Below are positions 34,481-45,936 of a DNA stretch of 64,000 bases, one piece after another. The translations under genes and the position numbers were made by a program. Origin of the DNA: Incurvaria masculella (Eukaryota; Arthropoda; Insecta; Lepidoptera; Incurvariidae); assembly GCA_946894095.1 (NCBI GenBank), contig OX335642.1:5901021-5965020 (forward strand), read 5' to 3'. The stretch's first letter is position 1, and every line of letters starts with the position of its first letter. The notes beneath the pieces were generated by a model that saw only the letters and a program-made list of their open reading frames with translations, was not told where the DNA came from and searched no databases.

Positions 34481-37315
34481 TGAAAAAATATCATAGTCGA
34501 TTTTCCTAATAGCATTGAACATGAGTTCCACAAAAGGCACCTGTTCACGAGCATCGCAGCGGCGAATGCATGTCTGTGGCCTTCTTGAAAACGTTTGGGG
34601 AAATTGAAACCTACACTGACTCATACCAGGCCCTCTTGTCGACCTTCGCAAGCAGCAACACGTCGGTTCTCGCCCTGAGTATTCGCCAATCTGTGACATT
34701 GGACCACCAGGAAGAAATCGCTCGACACGAAACAGACACCGGCCTCAAGTGAGGGACCACGACGAGATAGGTATGGTGTGCACCGGACAAAAAGCAACAT
34801 TTGCAATATAGGAGGACTCCTAATAGAATATTAGTATTCCGAGCGCGGTCTACAATATCTTCACTTCATTTCAGGGCGGCGCATAAAACTTTATGGTGGC
34901 AATTTCGCCACGGACCCAGCCTGTAGGGGGATAAAAATATATTGTGGGCATTTCTAGGCATTAGTACGCCGATGGGCATATGCGTCGAATGTCTCGGTTG
35001 AGGGGGCTTTGTTTTTATACGTATTTTATGTACTAGGAGGTCGTGTTGATGTACCCGTCCCTGTGATGACGGTCCATCTGTGGACAGGAGAACGGTGCCA
35101 ATAATAGCTTATTGGCGTTTGGTGTCGTGGCTTTGGGAAGCCAGTATTCGATCCATCTGTTGGTTCCATAAATATCATAACGCCGGCTCCTTGAAAGGGT
35201 ATATAGTCAGAGATGATACATTTTGACACATACAAAATGCTACGAAATTAAAGCCAAGTTTCATCCGAATATGGAGTTTTTTTTGATATTTTGAAATAAA
35301 AATTGTATTCAAATGGGCCAAATAGTTACTTAAATGTAGATGGAAATGCCAAATACAAGTAGGTGATTATAATATTCAAATTATGGAAAGATTATACTCT
35401 TTAGAATATTTTTTAATTATTCACCAAATTCCTTATTTATTATCATTGATATGTCATGTAAAAACTTTATCGCTAAAAGCACGTATTTCAAGAATACTTC
35501 AAACGATAACGCATTCTCACAAAATTCATTTCAAGAATAATTCAGACAATAACGCATTCTTACAAAACAAAAGAATTAATTCAATAAAACGCACTGAAAT
35601 AATCGAAGCCGATTACGCTAGCTTCGTGAAAAGGTTTATGAAATTATCACACCATAAAAGTTAGGAATCCGGCTGCATTATCATGCAAGCCCGAACAAGT
35701 CCATAGCTGAAATGAAAGCAATACGTCCATCGAAGTATTTATGAATATTTTACCGTATTGAAGATCGTCGTAAGCAAATCTTTTTTATTTTGAACCTGCA
35801 AACACAACCAAGATACATTATTTTATTTATATTTTAATTTTTATAAAAAGTATTTGTACGATTATTCTCCCACTATAAAGTGTTAAGGCGCTAGGACTGG
35901 CCAACTACTCGCGCCATACAAATGCACTTTTTAAAAAATTTAATAATAAGTATGTAGTGAAACGCTTGAGCAAATCAAAATAGAACTCCAGACTGATAAT
36001 GGATTGTTAATATTTTTTGATTCCATCATTTATTTAAATAATAATAAAAATAAAAAAGTTGATTTTTCTCATTAGAAATCTGAAAGTAATTCGATTAATA
36101 GATATAAGCAAAAACAGCATATATGCATAAACAAAACATTCCATTTGCTATTAGATTTCTACATTTAGTCAAAAAAGTTCGGAAATGGACACCGTTTCCG
36201 CAATGTATTTTGTATAGAAAAAGGTAACATACATTAACGAAAATAGGTTGATTAATAGACAAGGTATCATATATTGTAAGAATGACACTTATAATCGTCA
36301 GACTTAGTTAGTTAACTTGGGTTGCCTCGTCTAACTTTGCGATTTGGCTAGTACCAGGGCCTTAACGGAGGTATGCTCCAAACGAAAGCCACGTAATCCT
36401 TGGCATAGTTAGAGCAAAAAAGGTAGCTTACATTTTGTTGTACGATTTTAAAAAAAACCCGTCTTCCCAATACATTTTGTGTGTAGGTATTTACTATGCC
36501 TCCGTAAACCTCTGTCTAATTAGATGCTGTAAACAAAACAAAAAAACCCTTGGTAAATGTTCGTGAATCTAGATTTCAATTATTGATTTGAGGATTAACA
36601 GGGCAATTTCTGGTAAAAACAATAGTTACCTTAAAAGTAATAAATACTCATTCGAAAGTAAGAAGTGTCATCTGATTGTCTTACGCTGTTAACTATTTAC
36701 AAACTCACTGCAGTGGCAATCGCACCGATCCCGCCGAGAAATGTTCCTCGAACGCGCACCGGTTTGCTCGCTAGATGGCGGCGTGGTCGCTGATGGGCGG
36801 GTAATTTACAAAATTACTCGTTTCCTCGACTGCCCATAGCACATTTTGACGTTTGCGTGACCTGCGAACACTCGGTGACTACAACCTTACCTCCGCATAT
36901 ATTTTCAATTATACGTTCGACCACAACATTTCGTAGTTAACAATTTTATGGTACTGGCGTTGTGAATTTTGTTATTTGCTTGCGAGTTATCGCGCGGTTT
37001 ATTTCTTAATGAAAAAAACTTACCCATCAAATAAATATTCGATTGATTTAACTACGTTACGGAAGTAATAACTTAACCGTGACTTGCTGAGTATTTGATT
37101 AGGCAAAATTAACTTAATAAAGCAATCCGCGGATTTTTTCATAGAAGGACGTAAATGGCCAGCAACATAGTACTGTCATTATATTAGACCATTCCACTGT
37201 ATTCCTAAATATACTGGTTGTCATGCCAGATCCTTCCTTTTTTTTACGCCCGTCTACATTAAAATGGACATTATGGACACATTAAGGAAAGAAAACTGTT
37301 AAAAGAACTACATAC
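34481..37315. other. No recognisable gene; short open frames only
   Basis: Several frames of 60-100 codons occur (34570-34752 plus, 34699-34391 minus, 35383-35664 plus) without known motifs. 34500-34770 is richer in G+C than its surroundings, as is 36690-36900. No inverted-repeat element was found. Confidence 0.35.
35383..35664 (+). other. Unassigned 93-codon open frame
   Basis: Starts with an ATG and encodes a basic 93-residue sequence with a hydrophobic N-terminal third (about residues 5-30) and a Lys/Arg/Asn-rich remainder. I recognise no family. In DNA this rich in A+T a frame of this length can arise by chance, so I do not call a gene. Confidence 0.12.
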
Positions 37316-37605
37316 TTTTTAGGGTTCCGTACCCAAAGGGTGCCAACGGAACCATATTACTAAGCTTCCGCTGTCCGTCCGTCCTTCCATCCGTCCGTCT
37401 GTCCGTCCGTCTGTCACAGGGCTGTATCTCATGAACCGTAATAGATAGGCAACTGAAATTTTCAGAGTGGTGGCAGCCGATATAACAACAAATAGGTAAA
37501 ATGAAAAAAATATAAAAAAAGGTGGGCTTATTTTTTGGTGTTAAATCCTGTACGATGGTACGAAGCCCTTCGTGTGCGAGTCCGAATCGCACTTGGCCGG
37601 TTTTT
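37316..37605 (-). mobile_element. Common lepidopteran repeat, minus-strand copy
   Basis: Starts TTTTTAGGGTTCCGTACCCA and ends CGCACTTGGCCGGTTTTTGG. It includes the CCGTCCGT tract (37370-37411) and GGGCTGTATCTCATGAACCG. It is the reverse complement of the copy at 3841. Confidence 0.75.
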
Positions 37606-39094
37606 GGTTATACTTCAAAGTTGGACTTGAAACAGCAAGCAGGCATTACGTCTACCAATTACGCGACCCGCTGTATACCCATAATTTGTAATTTTTTTAT
37701 AGTCCCTCCTCAATAAATGCCTCCTACTAACACAGTGTTAAAGATCAAACATACATAGATTTAACGCTTCACCTGAGTTGCGGACATTAACTGCTAATAT
37801 TGAACATTCAAAACAAATTTGTACGTTTTTATTCGCCCGAGGTAATCGACAGAAAAAATATAATTGCTGAGTTCGACTGTGTAATATACATCTAATGCAA
37901 GAAATAAATAAAATGAAACTGAAATTGTGTATTACATGGACTCCGAGCCGTATGACACGCATTCTTAACGGCGTGATAACACCTGTTAGCATTCAGTTTC
38001 ATAAGAGCGTAAGTGAAACAATTTTTTTTTTAAATAACTACTGCCTATTTTGGAATTTCAAGAAGATGAAAGATGCATTGATTGTCTAGCTAGATTTGAA
38101 ACCTATTAACGGTAAATTCTGTGTTTAAACTTTTTTTCATAAGTTTATGAATAGTTGTCTTATTTGAGGACACAAAGCACCAGAGACTTCCAGTTTTATT
38201 TTTAAATAAAAGCTGGTCTAGCTTCTACTAATTTACTTTTTTGATTAACGATATTCGTTGTGGTTATTGTTAAATATAATTAAATGTTGTTTTATTTACG
38301 GCCTTATCAAACTGAACGCAATCGGCTTTTATCATGCCGTTAGTGAACTCCGGTATCGAACCTATGGTCGCAGACACAAGATAGCAAGAGGCGTCACTCA
38401 TAGACTGCTCGACGCATAACGGTAAGACCCATCGAATTTCATCCTGAGGACTCAGGAAAACCACTTTAACAGCGGTTGTCAAAGCGTTTTTCTCGACGTA
38501 AAGATTCAATCTATGCAGGATTCACAACTGCTGCCAAAGTGTTTATCTCGATGGAAACACTCCTGAATCCTCATCAAGAAATTCCCCATATAGACCATAT
38601 CCGATCTCATCTTCGAAAAACTACAACCGTTCCATCTCCAGCTCAGATAGTTTCGCGAAAATATTTTTTCCCCACACTTCCTAAGATTGCGTGTACACAT
38701 AGGTATTAATCACAGCGGCTTAAGAAGTGAAATATGAACAGCAGGTATGATTTACAGTAACCCAGCCCCTGGACCTACACAGCGGCTAACGTAATGTGAC
38801 TTGATGAATGTTTCCTTGTGTTATTTTTGGCTGTGGAAATAACCTGTGATGTGGGTAAGGAACTCGAGACACGGCTATGAATGGATTTCTATTCGGTGGG
38901 GCACATTCTGTACAGATACACTATCAAATAGTGATGTTAACGTATAATATTTGTCTATATATTGTTGGACATAAATGATAAGATAATGTATTGGTTTTAG
39001 AGAACCGAAAAGTAATGGGATTTTCTTTTTCATATTTTCTCGATGTTCAGAATGTCGAATGACATTTTGCCACCAGCTTGTCATAACTTTTAGG
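37606..39094. other. No gene seen; one diverged short duplication
   Basis: At 38466-38560 two diverged versions of a segment follow one another (TTGTCAAAGCGTTTTTCTCG and CTGCCAAAGTGTTTATCTCG). Open frames are under 80 codons and have no motif. Confidence 0.4.
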
Positions 39095-39250
39095 TGTTTT
39101 TTGTACCATGGTAACTGTCAAACGACGTGTTATTCGGCCAAGTAAAAAATAGTACTACTACCAGTTAACATAGTACGATTTGCAACCAAACATCAGATTC
39201 AATCACCCACTTGCCTATTAATCCGGTAAGTTAATTTACATAGTAACCCC
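39095..39250. mobile_element. Fold-back family FB2, arm
   Basis: Contains ACCATGGTAAC at the left, and AATCACCCACTTGCCTATTA, TCCGGTAAGTTAATTTAC and ATAGTAAC at the right. It matches the arms of the palindromic element at 54851-55066. Confidence 0.5.
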
Positions 39251-39347
39251 CAGATTCCATGTTCGGTGGAGATTCCATGATCGGTGGTGGGATAGTTATA
39301 TCTCTATAATGTTTAAGACTTTCTAGGTGTGGCCTTTGGCAGTGGTA

Positions 39348-39480
39348 GAATGCCCGGGATGAATGTCGTCCTACCCCTCCAAGCGCCAGCGGCTGCGCAG
39401 AAACCGGAGCCGATATATATTTTATTCTGCACAGCCGTTTGCGCGTAAAGGGGACCGGTCAACATCCATCCCGACAATTC
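39348..39480. mobile_element. G+C-rich fold-back element with ~53-bp arms
   Basis: GAATGCCCGGGATGAATGTC at the left pairs imperfectly with the right end (reverse complement GAATTGTCGGGATGGATGTT). Pairing extends to CGGCTGCGCAG around a short A+T-rich loop. This would form a strong hairpin of about 130 bases. Confidence 0.6.
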
Positions 39481-39622
39481 TATCTTTACAAACTATAACA
39501 GTTTTTTTTTATTTATAATTTGACAAAAATTGCAAAAATTTGTGACTTTAGAGTTTTTTGCTAATTATTGTGACTTAAATTACTAATATTCACTTTGCCC
39601 ACCGTATCCACCCTCATGAACA

Positions 39623-39833
39623 TGAAAATATTAGTAATTTTAATTTCGGCAACTACCAGACCATTTGAAGTCTGCAAGCTTCGGAAAAGGCAATTAGAAT
39701 TTATTATTTTGTTAACATAGTTTTAAGTAGAAGAGCTTAAGTTGTATTAGACCTTAGTAATAGCTAAGACCTAACAGGGCTGACACGGTCACTTCTTGTA
39801 CCCAAGCCCTTTAAAACAAAGATTAAAAAAAAA
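39623..39833 (+). mobile_element. Short retroposed insertion with A tail and 13-bp target duplication
   Basis: The sequence ACCCTCATGAACA occurs at 39610-39622 and again at 39834-39846. Between them are 211 bp ending in an A-rich tail (GATTAAAAAAAAAA). This is the hallmark of target-primed insertion of a 5'-truncated LINE or SINE 3' end. The body has no coding frame I recognise. Confidence 0.75.
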
Positions 39834-39859
39834 ACCCTCATGAACAAGGTTGTTTTATA

Positions 39860-40012
39860 TAACTGGACATGGATGCGGCTAATACCACACTGACTGTGAG
39901 ATACTAACCTAACACAGCAAATGGAACCTAGGTGCCATACCAGAACCTTTCTTATATTGCTCGGCTACATTGAACTGGATGAAAAATACGGAAAATGTTC
40001 ATTGCCGAACGA
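39860..40012 (-). mobile_element. SINE family copy, partial
   Basis: Reads ACTGGACATGGATGCGGCTA, CTAATACCACACTG, CTAACACAGCAAATGG, TTGCTCGGCTACATTGAACT and TTCATTGCCG. It lies only 13 bp after the right target duplication of the preceding retroposed insertion. Confidence 0.7.
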
Positions 40013-41265
40013 TGGTCGAAAACCATCGTTCTTTAAATTATTTTTTTTTTAAATGCGCTCATCAAGGTGATTTGGTTCTTGTTCCACGCTTTCGATTGAT
40101 GGAATCTTATTATGTCGATCAATTCCGATGTTAATTTCCTTGTTTTGGAAGGTTTAGAACTTCTAAGCAAATTAAGCTGTAATAAATAAAGTCAATCAGC
40201 ATCACTTTTTGGCTTTCTATGCCATCTGCCCCGCATTCTTCGACGAATGCAAGAATTGAGAATGCGGAACTATAAAAAAAAATGCAAGAACAGTTTTGTT
40301 TTTTGACTTTGTTGTAAATATATTTGAACAGCGATTATTAAAAAAAAAATCTAACAGCAAATGTTCCTCCTCGACAAATTCATCGACTACGCCACATCAC
40401 TAGTCAGCACACGTCATTGTTTAGCCAAAGTGCGCTAGCAGTCGCAGCGCAAGCAAGATTTATGACTACCCACAACTCCAGTCCCGATCCCTGCTAAAAT
40501 GCGCCGCACCAGGCCAATCTCAGCTCTGATGCATCTCCCAGATTGATGGATGTTGAGTTGAGTTTAAAATAACAAGAAATAAGAAAACTTTTTAATTGTT
40601 TTTTTATTGTATTGGGACTGTTCCGACAAATTACTGAATATATTATGATCCGATAAAACAAATTATTTTGCCTAAGATTTGATAAAATACTAATCTACCC
40701 GGCGTCTGCTTTATTAGATTTTACCATAACTGTTATGTTTTTTAAACTAGATTTCTATGATAAAACATGATTTTTTTTCACCACTAATGGAAGACATTAC
40801 TAAGTCCTGACATTTATTATTACCAGATTTTCACTTGTTTTATAAATAAAGATTATATCATGTACTATTATAAAAATAGAAACACTAAGAAAACAAAATA
40901 TTCTAGTTTTTAGCTTTAAAATAAGGAAAATATAAAAAAAAACTCTTATCGTCTAATAAACAAATATTTTTTCTGAAGAACGTAAAAATGAATCTCGTTG
41001 CCGAGTGATTGCCTAGAGAATCAAACGTGTGTAATATGGAAATTTGTTGCATATCCTTATGCAAAAACAGCAGAACTGTACAACATTTTAAACATTAAAA
41101 AACAATCTTCTTATTTTCAATAGATTATTTTCGACATTTATTTTTAAATCCTATAAAAACTACTATGGAGACTATGTCTCGCGTCCATATCTTTTTAACG
41201 TTCTTTAGTTGAATTCGTACAAACATACGTACGTACGATACATAAATAAATATAAAGGCTAAGTC
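40013..41265. other. No gene seen; A+T-rich
   Basis: No supported feature in about 1.25 kb. Confidence 0.4.
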
Positions 41266-41600
41266 AGCTCCAAACATGAGCCTTTTTCGACGATTCCCGG
41301 CCGAGACAATAATTCCAGTGTCCGTATGGCCGAAAGCCAAGCACCGACTTCAAACGCAGATTTACCGTATGCCCATGGCGAGGACACTCGGACCTAATTC
41401 GCGTTGGCCGAAATCCAGTGTTCTTATGAGCGAGTCCATTTTACGACCAATTTCGACCCAGCGGCGTTCGCGCCCTGGGACCTAATGACCCGACCGCTTT
41501 TGAAGCTTTTTTACAGCAAGGAGAACCTTATCGGCTCGTTATTTGCATGAGCCCGCTGAAAGATCTCGTTTATAGTAAACTATTTCATATTTTATGCCCT
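41266..41600. other. G+C-richer island of unknown role
   Basis: About 330 bp standing out from A+T-rich flanks, with two diverged copies of TCCAGTGTYCKTATG (41312, 41414) and an ATTTGCAT octamer at 41540. It has a 70-codon open frame but no recognised peptide. A conserved non-coding element or an exon is possible; neither can be shown here. Confidence 0.25.
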
Positions 41601-42685
41601 TTTCAGTCGCCGCATTTTTTTATTATTGTGAAATCATGCGTGTATAAAATGGCGACCTATGGGAAAGGTGGCCCCAAACAGGCCACTTGCTAGCCTAAAA
41701 CAGTTTTCTTCTTATTACTAGTTTTCAGCAGTTCAAGCTAAATATTTCGTGGGAAAAATTTACTTGTTATCATTTTAATTAACTCTAATAATTAATTGTG
41801 CAGGATATTTAGGCCGCTTTTCCACATAAATGAAACCATATCTGCTATAGTGTCACTGGGAATTTGATACTAAGCCGTCCAATAATTAAATACAAAAATG
41901 CGCGCTTTGTTAAGTCAATACCCACTTGTCAACTTATTCGAAATAATCTTAGGATGTGCTTCCCTACAATCCGCCATACAATCATGAGCGAAGATCACTC
42001 GTCCAATTATTGTTATATTTTTGTTATGTTATATTATGTAATATCCGTGTAATGATATTTATAGTCTTACACAAACCACAATATTTAGTTTTATATAAAC
42101 TTCAAAACCTTATCGTGTCAAGTGTGTATTCGACTGTATTCGACTGAATACATATTTTTATAAAATTTTGACACAATCTAAAACGTTACCAAACATCTCT
42201 TCCTAGCACAAATGTATGTGCTGGTTTAATTTACTGAGTCAAAACGACTACACACTTGTATAAGCGCCGACCACCTATATCAAAGTCGCTTCAACAATGA
42301 CGTTTATACGTAACACTCCCCGACCCAGGGCTGCACGGGAATGTGAACGGGAAACTTTACGCAACCCCATACGGGTGCAACCCCCCCCCCCCCCTCCCCC
42401 CAAATCCTGACGGTGAAGCCACGACCAATCAATTCTCGTTAATACCCGCCGTGCCCCGATAGTCGGCGAAGCTGGAGGCGAGGCTGGTTTGTGCGGATTT
42501 TTGGACTTTCGAGGGAATTTCATTGCACATTTTTCGATCACCCACTGGGCCAAAATACAATTTAAGGCGATCCTTTTACAACCTGGTCCCACGTTGCCAA
42601 ATTGTTTGAAACATATCAGGGGTATGGGTATTCCGAGTTGACAACTAAATTGACGTTTACGAAACTTCGAAGCTACGTTTGTTTT
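41601..42685. other. No gene seen; poly-C tract
   Basis: A run of C, broken once by T, lies at 42379-42400 and gives a false glycine-rich frame on the minus strand. A diverged TTGACGTTTACG word at 42650 resembles the MITE at 3035. Confidence 0.4.
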
Positions 42686-42930
42686 TCATAGAACCTGACA
42701 TGGATGGCCACACAGCGATAGCCTAATACACCGCATTTCAGAAGGAATTAGGTGCCAAGCCAGAACCTTACCTTTACGAGCGCGGCTACATTGAACTGGA
42801 TAGTAGACATGGATATCCGCCGCTTCAACGTAGTTTCATCCAATGTGGTGGTACCAACCACTTAACCCTACCACCTACCTAGTAGAAGCGGACCTACAGT
42901 TTAACGTGGGCTCTGAAACATGGAACAGGT
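42686..42930 (-). mobile_element. SINE family copy, long
   Basis: Contains CCTGACATGGATGGC, CTAATACACCGCATTTC, GAAGGAATTAGGTGCC, GAGCGCGGCTACATTGAACT, CCAATGTGGTGGTACCAACC, CCTACCACCTACCTAGTAG and GACCTACAGTTTAACGTGG. It covers all of the body but not the tRNA-like head. Confidence 0.75.
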
Positions 42931-43001
42931 CGCATTCTTAACGAAATGCACCGATCCAAGTTTGTGTAATCCATGTTTGCGAGCTGAAGTCTAAGTCCGA
43001 A

Positions 43002-43118
43002 AATAGATAACTCCACTTTCGAGCGTTACCGTTATGAGATAACCGCGGAATCACACAAAATTGTGTCAAATTTTGTTTTATCTCATAACGCTAACGCTCG
43101 AAAGAGAAGTTATCTATT
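43002..43118. repeat. Hairpin with ~41-bp arms
   Basis: 43002-43042 and 43078-43118 are inverted copies with three differences (AATAGATAACTTCTCTTTCG and AGCGTTAGCGTTATGAGAT on one arm). The loop is 35 bases. It could be a small MITE. Confidence 0.7.
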
Positions 43119-43371
43119 GGCGAACTCAGGCTTCTGGTCGATGGATTTCTAAGATATGACAATGGATTACATGTCATAAATATATTCATGATGACTATTA
43201 GCAAATGTGGATATTGTTATATTGTGGGTAAAGTAAGATATTGTTGTGATGTATTAATTAATCGAATACCCGTAGACATTAATAAAGACGACAGGATACA
43301 GTGCGAGCGACGATGGTGTTGTTATTGCTGGTCGCTTGGGCCGCCACGAATATATCGCATCATGCGAATAC

Positions 43372-43795
43372 ATTATTTTTTTTTATGCGACCTGACATGG
43401 ATGACTGATACCTCACAACTACCGTTATCATATTAGCTTGATACACCACATTCCCGAAGGAATTTGGTGCCATGTCAGGACCTTCCCTTTATGAGCACGG
43501 CTACATTGAACTAGATTGAAAACACGGACAATTTTTCATTGCCGCTTCGACCATCTTTTCATCCAATGCGATGGTACCAACCCGGGCGGGCTCAAACCCT
43601 ACCACCTAGTAGGGGAAGGGACCTACAGTTTTACATGGATTCCGAACCATGGAGCAGCTCTCATTCGTGACGGAAAGCACTTATCGAACTCGGAAAGAGA
43701 AAGACAGTGGTGCATGACGGTATTGAACCCAGGCCTCTGGTACGCTAGGCTAGTCCCCGCGCCGCTAAGCTACGATCCGCTCAAAATTGGCTGAT
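43372..43795 (-). mobile_element. Near-full-length tRNA-headed SINE
   Basis: The most complete copy of the family. Read on the minus strand it starts with a tRNA-like head. A box TAGCTTAGCGG lies at 43772-43762 and B box GGTTCAATACC at 43729-43719; both match the RNA polymerase III consensus, with normal spacing. The body follows (GGTTCGGAATCCATG, ACTGTAGGTCCCTTCCCC, CATCGCATTGGATGAAAAG, CAATGTAGCCGTGCTCATAA) and the end is CATGTCAGGTCGCAT plus an A tail at about 43372-43385. About a dozen partial copies lie in this window, in both orientations. It does not encode protein and would depend on a partner LINE. Confidence 0.8.
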
Positions 43796-43823
43796 TTGAC
43801 GAACATTATGTATAAGGTCTTTA

Positions 43824-44012
43824 ATCCATACTATCCAGACATATATTATTAATACGAAAGTAACTCTGTCTGTATATCTGTTACATTTTCAAGCCTAAAC
43901 CGCTGAACTAATATTGATGAAATTGATGGCCTTGAGAGAGGACACAAGATATCTTTTGTGGCGAAAATTAAACAATAAGGGGGTAGAGAGGGGGGTGAAA
44001 GTTTGTATGGGG
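43824..44012. mobile_element. Widespread arthropod repeat fragment
   Basis: Contains the run AATACGAAAGTAACTCTGTC, CCTAAACCGCTGAAC and GATGAAATTGATGG, then GAAAGTTTGTATGGGG. I recognise this phrase from many arthropod genomes, but I am not certain whether it belongs to a Helitron-like or a LINE-derived family. Confidence 0.5.
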
Positions 44013-44034
44013 AACTCAAATAACATAACATGTT

Positions 44035-44344
44035 AGGAATGTGATATGTATGCATATATAATCGACCGCGAAGTAAGGACACATTAATTAAGGTCGTCTG
44101 CAACGCAGGTAAAGTGTTAAATCAATGTATGTAGGTATAATCTGAATCACTGTGTTAGTAATATCCAAATTATGGGTCTACAACAGGTGGCGAAATCGGA
44201 AGACAAATACCCGCGAATATGTTTTGCTGGTTCGTGTCCAGCCTTGAAGTATATTCGTAAAGTAGTTCTTTTATTGGGCTCTTTATTTAATTAATATGTC
44301 CTTGCTTCACGGTCGATTTCACATACATACATATCGCATTCCTT
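44035..44344. mobile_element. MITE with ~60-bp terminal inverted repeats
   Basis: The left arm AGGAATGTGATATGTATGCA and the right arm (reverse complement AGGAATGCGATATGTATGTA) pair on through AATCGACCGYGAAG, AAGGACA and ATTAATTAA. A solitary related arm lies at 49206-49262. Confidence 0.75.
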
Positions 44345-44927
44345 GGAACAAGCGACGTACATGCTTAGTACGATAGTGCGAAGTATATTTACATAAAATG
44401 TTAGGTTCAGCCCGACATCGTCCGAAACGATATTGACCCGAGCGGAGGCAACCTCAGCTAGAGTTCGCTACAATATCGCTGTGTGCTCCGCTGCTCTGTA
44501 CAACCTCGATTGGTCGCTTGCGAATTAAATTCTATTGTCTCCGCTATCGATGCTTCCTTGAGAGCTATTGTTTTCAATCACAATCCGCCTCCATTGAAAC
44601 CGGGGAAGTAAATATCTCGATACAATCAATAAAGCATTAATTAAAACTGTACGAATACATCTACACACAAAGCCCATCATTTTGTCAGATTTAAGCTTGA
44701 GATTTAAGTTTTAAATTAAGACTTCGTCTTGTACACAAAACCAACCAAAACTAAATGTCTGTAAGTAGATATAGGTTATAACCTTTTTCAATTTAGTTGT
44801 AGCAATTTAATATGAAAACAAATATTTGAAATCATATGGAATGATATGATGATATGAAATCGTCAAACTATTATTTCGAAACCTTTGAATACAGACTTTT
44901 TAACAGATGTGTGTTTTTTTATTTAAC
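44345..44927. other. No gene seen; G+C-richer island at 44405-44615
   Basis: The island contains two GACCCGAGCGGAGG/CTCCGCT-like words and no long frame. The rest is A+T-rich. Confidence 0.3.
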
Positions 44928-45230
44928 TGGACATGGATGGCTATCACCCTAAGCTGAATATTAGCGTAACACACCACATGAGAATTAGGTGCCATGCCAT
45001 GACCTTTTGTATATTGCTCGGCTACTTTGAACTGGATGGAAAACGCGGACATTTTTCATTGCCGCTTCGGCCGTCGTTCATTAAATGCGATGGTACCAAC
45101 ATTCCTTACTTACGTAGAGTTACTCCGTACATTTTTACTTGGAATCCGAACCAGGGCCAGCCTCTACGGTTGAAAACAGTCACCCATCTCGAATCCAACC
45201 AACCTAGCTTCACCAAGTGGTGCTTGGTCA
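44928..45230 (-). mobile_element. SINE family copy, long
   Basis: Reads ACTGGACATGGATGGCTATC, GTAACACACCACATG, AGAATTAGGTGCCATGCCAT, TTGCTCGGCTACTTTGAACT, ACGCGGACATTTTTCATTGC, GCGATGGTACCAAC and GGAATCCGAACCAGG. It is preceded by a T run (the A tail on the other strand) at about 44915-44922. The tRNA-like head is not recognisable. Confidence 0.75.
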
Positions 45231-45583
45231 TAATGAATTATGTATTTGATCGATTTGCTTTTCGTTAAAACGGGGTTTTTTTTTATAGTAAACCACCCAA
45301 GGTAACACCGTTCAGGTACAGCTGGAATTTCGGCTCTTTTAGAAGAAGTTTTTTATCTTCAAGTTTAAATTACATATTATTATTCACAGTATATATTTAT
45401 TATAAAATTTTAGGTTTACATTATTTAATACAAAAATACAAAAATAAGCCTTAAAAAATATAAACCTAAAACTGGAAATATTATTATTATTATTATTGAT
45501 AGTATACACTAGCAGCTTTAAGCTGATGCGTGTACTTTATATTTATATATTCTGAGTGCACTTCTACTAATATTATTGTGTTT

Positions 45584-45936
45584 TTAGTTAAGTTTAATAC
45601 TATTAAGGTGTTTGTGTAACTGATTTTTAAAACCATTTACTGTGATAGCACTAATCACTTCTTGAGGCAATTTATTCCAGGAGTCCACCACAATGTTTGA
45701 AAGAAAGTACTTCCTTGGGTTTGAATTAAACCTGGTTTGATTAAGAATTAACGAATGGCTACAAAGTGCCGTTTTGTTTATTGTGTATATGGATTTGAGT
45801 TTAAGCACATCATAGTGGGCATTAAGAATTTGAAAATGTTCAATAAGGTCTCGTCTTTTTCTTCTTTCTTCAAGTGTGGTAAGACCGAGTGTTTGGACTT
45901 TGGTGCTATGGACATTAATGTTACTACCTATCTAAT
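45584..45936 (-). pseudogene. LINE reverse transcriptase C-terminal end (CR1/Jockey-like)
   Basis: One open stretch of about 117 codons on the minus strand ends at 45584. It contains LGLTTLEERRKRRDLIEHFQ, then the spaced words RKYFLSNIVVDSWNKLPQEV and VNGFKNQLHKHLN. These are the conserved last segments of CR1, L2, Rex and Jockey-type LINE proteins, after the reverse transcriptase thumb. An in-frame stop lies just upstream, and no palm motif remains, so this is a 5'-truncated copy. Downstream on the same strand come A+T-rich 3' sequence and an (ATT)n run at 45481-45496, which may be its tail. It differs from the LINE at 10.8-14.2 kb, which carries RNase H. Confidence 0.8.

Noticed and set aside
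34391..34806. Overlapping frames on both strands near 34.4-34.8 kb
   Set aside because: Partly SINE and otherwise without motifs. Overlap on both strands points to chance.
42275..42592. 105-codon minus-strand frame with a glycine run
   Set aside because: The glycines come from a poly-C tract. There is no domain and no supporting context.
43719..43772. Functional tRNA gene
   Set aside because: A and B boxes are present, but the sequence does not fold into a convincing acceptor stem and continues straight into the SINE body. It is a tRNA-derived head.
44933..45268. 111-codon plus-strand frame
   Set aside because: It lies wholly within a SINE copy in reverse orientation; the SINE explains it.
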